From positions 1-7,250 of the forward strand of contig JACMMA010000038.1 of NCBI GenBank assembly GCA_014379275.1: a DNA stretch of 7,250 nt, read 5' to 3'. Positions 7,015 to 7,250 of this stretch are shown here, piece by piece. The notes below the pieces were generated by a model. The model saw only the letters and a list, made by a program, of their open reading frames with translations, made no database searches and was not told where the DNA came from. Position numbers and translations under genes: made by a program. Positions within the stretch are counted from its first letter, which is position 1; the number at the start of each line of letters is the position of its first letter. The stretch comes from Armatimonadota bacterium (GTDB lineage: Bacteria; Armatimonadota; Armatimonadia; Armatimonadales; Armatimonadaceae).

Positions 7015-7069
7015 GGACCGCGACAGGTAGCCATTTCCCCGTAACGGATTTGGCTACCTGTCACGGTCC
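7015..7069. terminator. 19-bp hairpin after the operon, probable terminator
   Basis: The arms at 7015-7033 (GGACCGCGACAGGTAGCCA) and 7051-7069 pair over 19 positions, with one mismatch (C7021 against A7063), around a 17-nt loop. It starts 9 nt after the stop of the giant gene. No T-tract follows on the plus strand, so it is either a non-canonical terminator or an mRNA-stabilising 3' stem. In a minus-strand transcript the one mismatch becomes a G-U pair, so the stem would be fully paired there. Confidence 0.6.
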
Positions 7070-7186
7070 GAGGCAATCTGTTCCCACGGCGGTGTATGAG
7101 TTCGTGGCGCAAGATCGGTATTCAGAGATGCAGGTGAATCGTCCGTTCGAAAGTGCTTGCTTGTGTTTGAAATTATAGATTGCCGG
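7070..7186. other. Intergenic spacer without a recognisable gene
   Basis: No start codon with a ribosome binding site, no RNA gene and no repeat is visible. The right part (7160-7186) becomes AT-rich where it leads into the promoter of the next gene. Confidence 0.5.
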
Positions 7187-7192
7187 TATAAT
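7167..7192 (+). promoter_or_regulatory. Promoter of the right-edge gene, with perfect TATAAT
   Basis: TATAAT lies at 7187-7192. The best -35 is TTGAAA at 7167-7172, but the spacer is only 14 bp; TTGTGT at 7161-7166 would give 20 bp. Neither is ideal, so the -10 carries the call. Transcription would start near 7199, almost at the ATG at 7202. Confidence 0.55.
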
Positions 7193-7201
7193 AAGAGCGT
7201 C

Positions 7202-7250
7202 ATGAACCGCCGACTATTCACTATTGCTATTATTTCTTGCTTATCCTCAA
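7202..7250 (+). CDS. N-terminus of an exported protein or lipoprotein, cut by the window edge
   Basis: Only 16 codons are visible: MNRRLFTIAIISCLSS. Basic residues after the Met (N-R-R) followed by a hydrophobic run (LFTIAII) are the start of a Sec signal peptide. A Cys at position 13 is early for a lipobox, so lipoprotein status cannot be judged. There is no proper Shine-Dalgarno; AAGAG at 7193-7197 is only 4 nt from the ATG. With the -10 box ending 9 nt before the ATG, the mRNA is probably leaderless or nearly so. Function cannot be told. It begins a new transcription unit after the operon hairpin. Confidence 0.55.
   Translation, partial: MNRRLFTIAIISCLSS

Noticed and set aside
6961..7019. 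Direct repeat ATCAAGGACC at 6961-6970 and 7010-7019
   Set aside because: The match is only 10 bp, extended to about 14 with a gap, and has no flanking element. It may be a small duplication but chance cannot be excluded.
6561..7178. Plus-strand open frame that starts inside the giant and runs past its stop
   Set aside because: It reads through the 19-bp hairpin, is Arg/Pro-rich and has no start signal. The giant's frame carries the conserved C-terminal domain there.

Overview
The window looks like ordinary chromosome from a moderately GC-rich bacterium. Coding sequence is roughly 60% G+C, the spacers are AT-richer, Shine-Dalgarno sites are of the GGAGG type, and there is a perfect TATAAT box. 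Nothing here fixes the taxon. The gene content would fit Armatimonadota or a similar environmental phylum, but that is a weak guess. I see no transposase, integrase, tRNA, rRNA, CRISPR array or tandem repeat array.

Layout: (1) The left edge holds the C-terminal 98 codons of a plus-strand gene that may encode an extracytoplasmic domain. (2) A strong hairpin separates it from a convergent minus-strand gene for a ferritin-like diiron protein of 246 aa. (3) A 184-bp AT-rich divergent spacer carries the start signals of the diiron gene and, near its right end, a palindrome TTAGG-N4-CCTAA that looks like a DtxR/MntR-type metalloregulator box. (4) A tight two-gene plus-strand operon follows. Its first gene encodes a 160-aa protein ending in Gly-Gly. 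Its second encodes a 1735-aa HEAT-repeat-like giant of the DUF5724/DUF4132/DUF7737 family, related to E. coli YehI/MolR. The giant's Shine-Dalgarno overlaps the stop codon of the small gene. (5) A near-perfect 19-bp hairpin closes the operon. (6) After a short empty spacer, a TATAAT box lies only 9 nt before the start of a new gene that begins with a signal peptide and runs off the right edge.

The most interesting part is the operon. The C-terminal third of the small protein reads like the end of a beta-grasp (MoaD/ThiS/ubiquitin-like) protein, with the Gly-Gly exactly at the C-terminus. The giant is a large cytoplasmic scaffold-like protein of unknown biochemistry; relatives are often discussed together with MoxR ATPases and vWA proteins, none of which are encoded here. 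A working model, which is inference, is a stand-alone two-component system: a small beta-grasp-like partner plus a HEAT/DUF4132 scaffold, possibly under iron or manganese control and divergent from a diiron protein.
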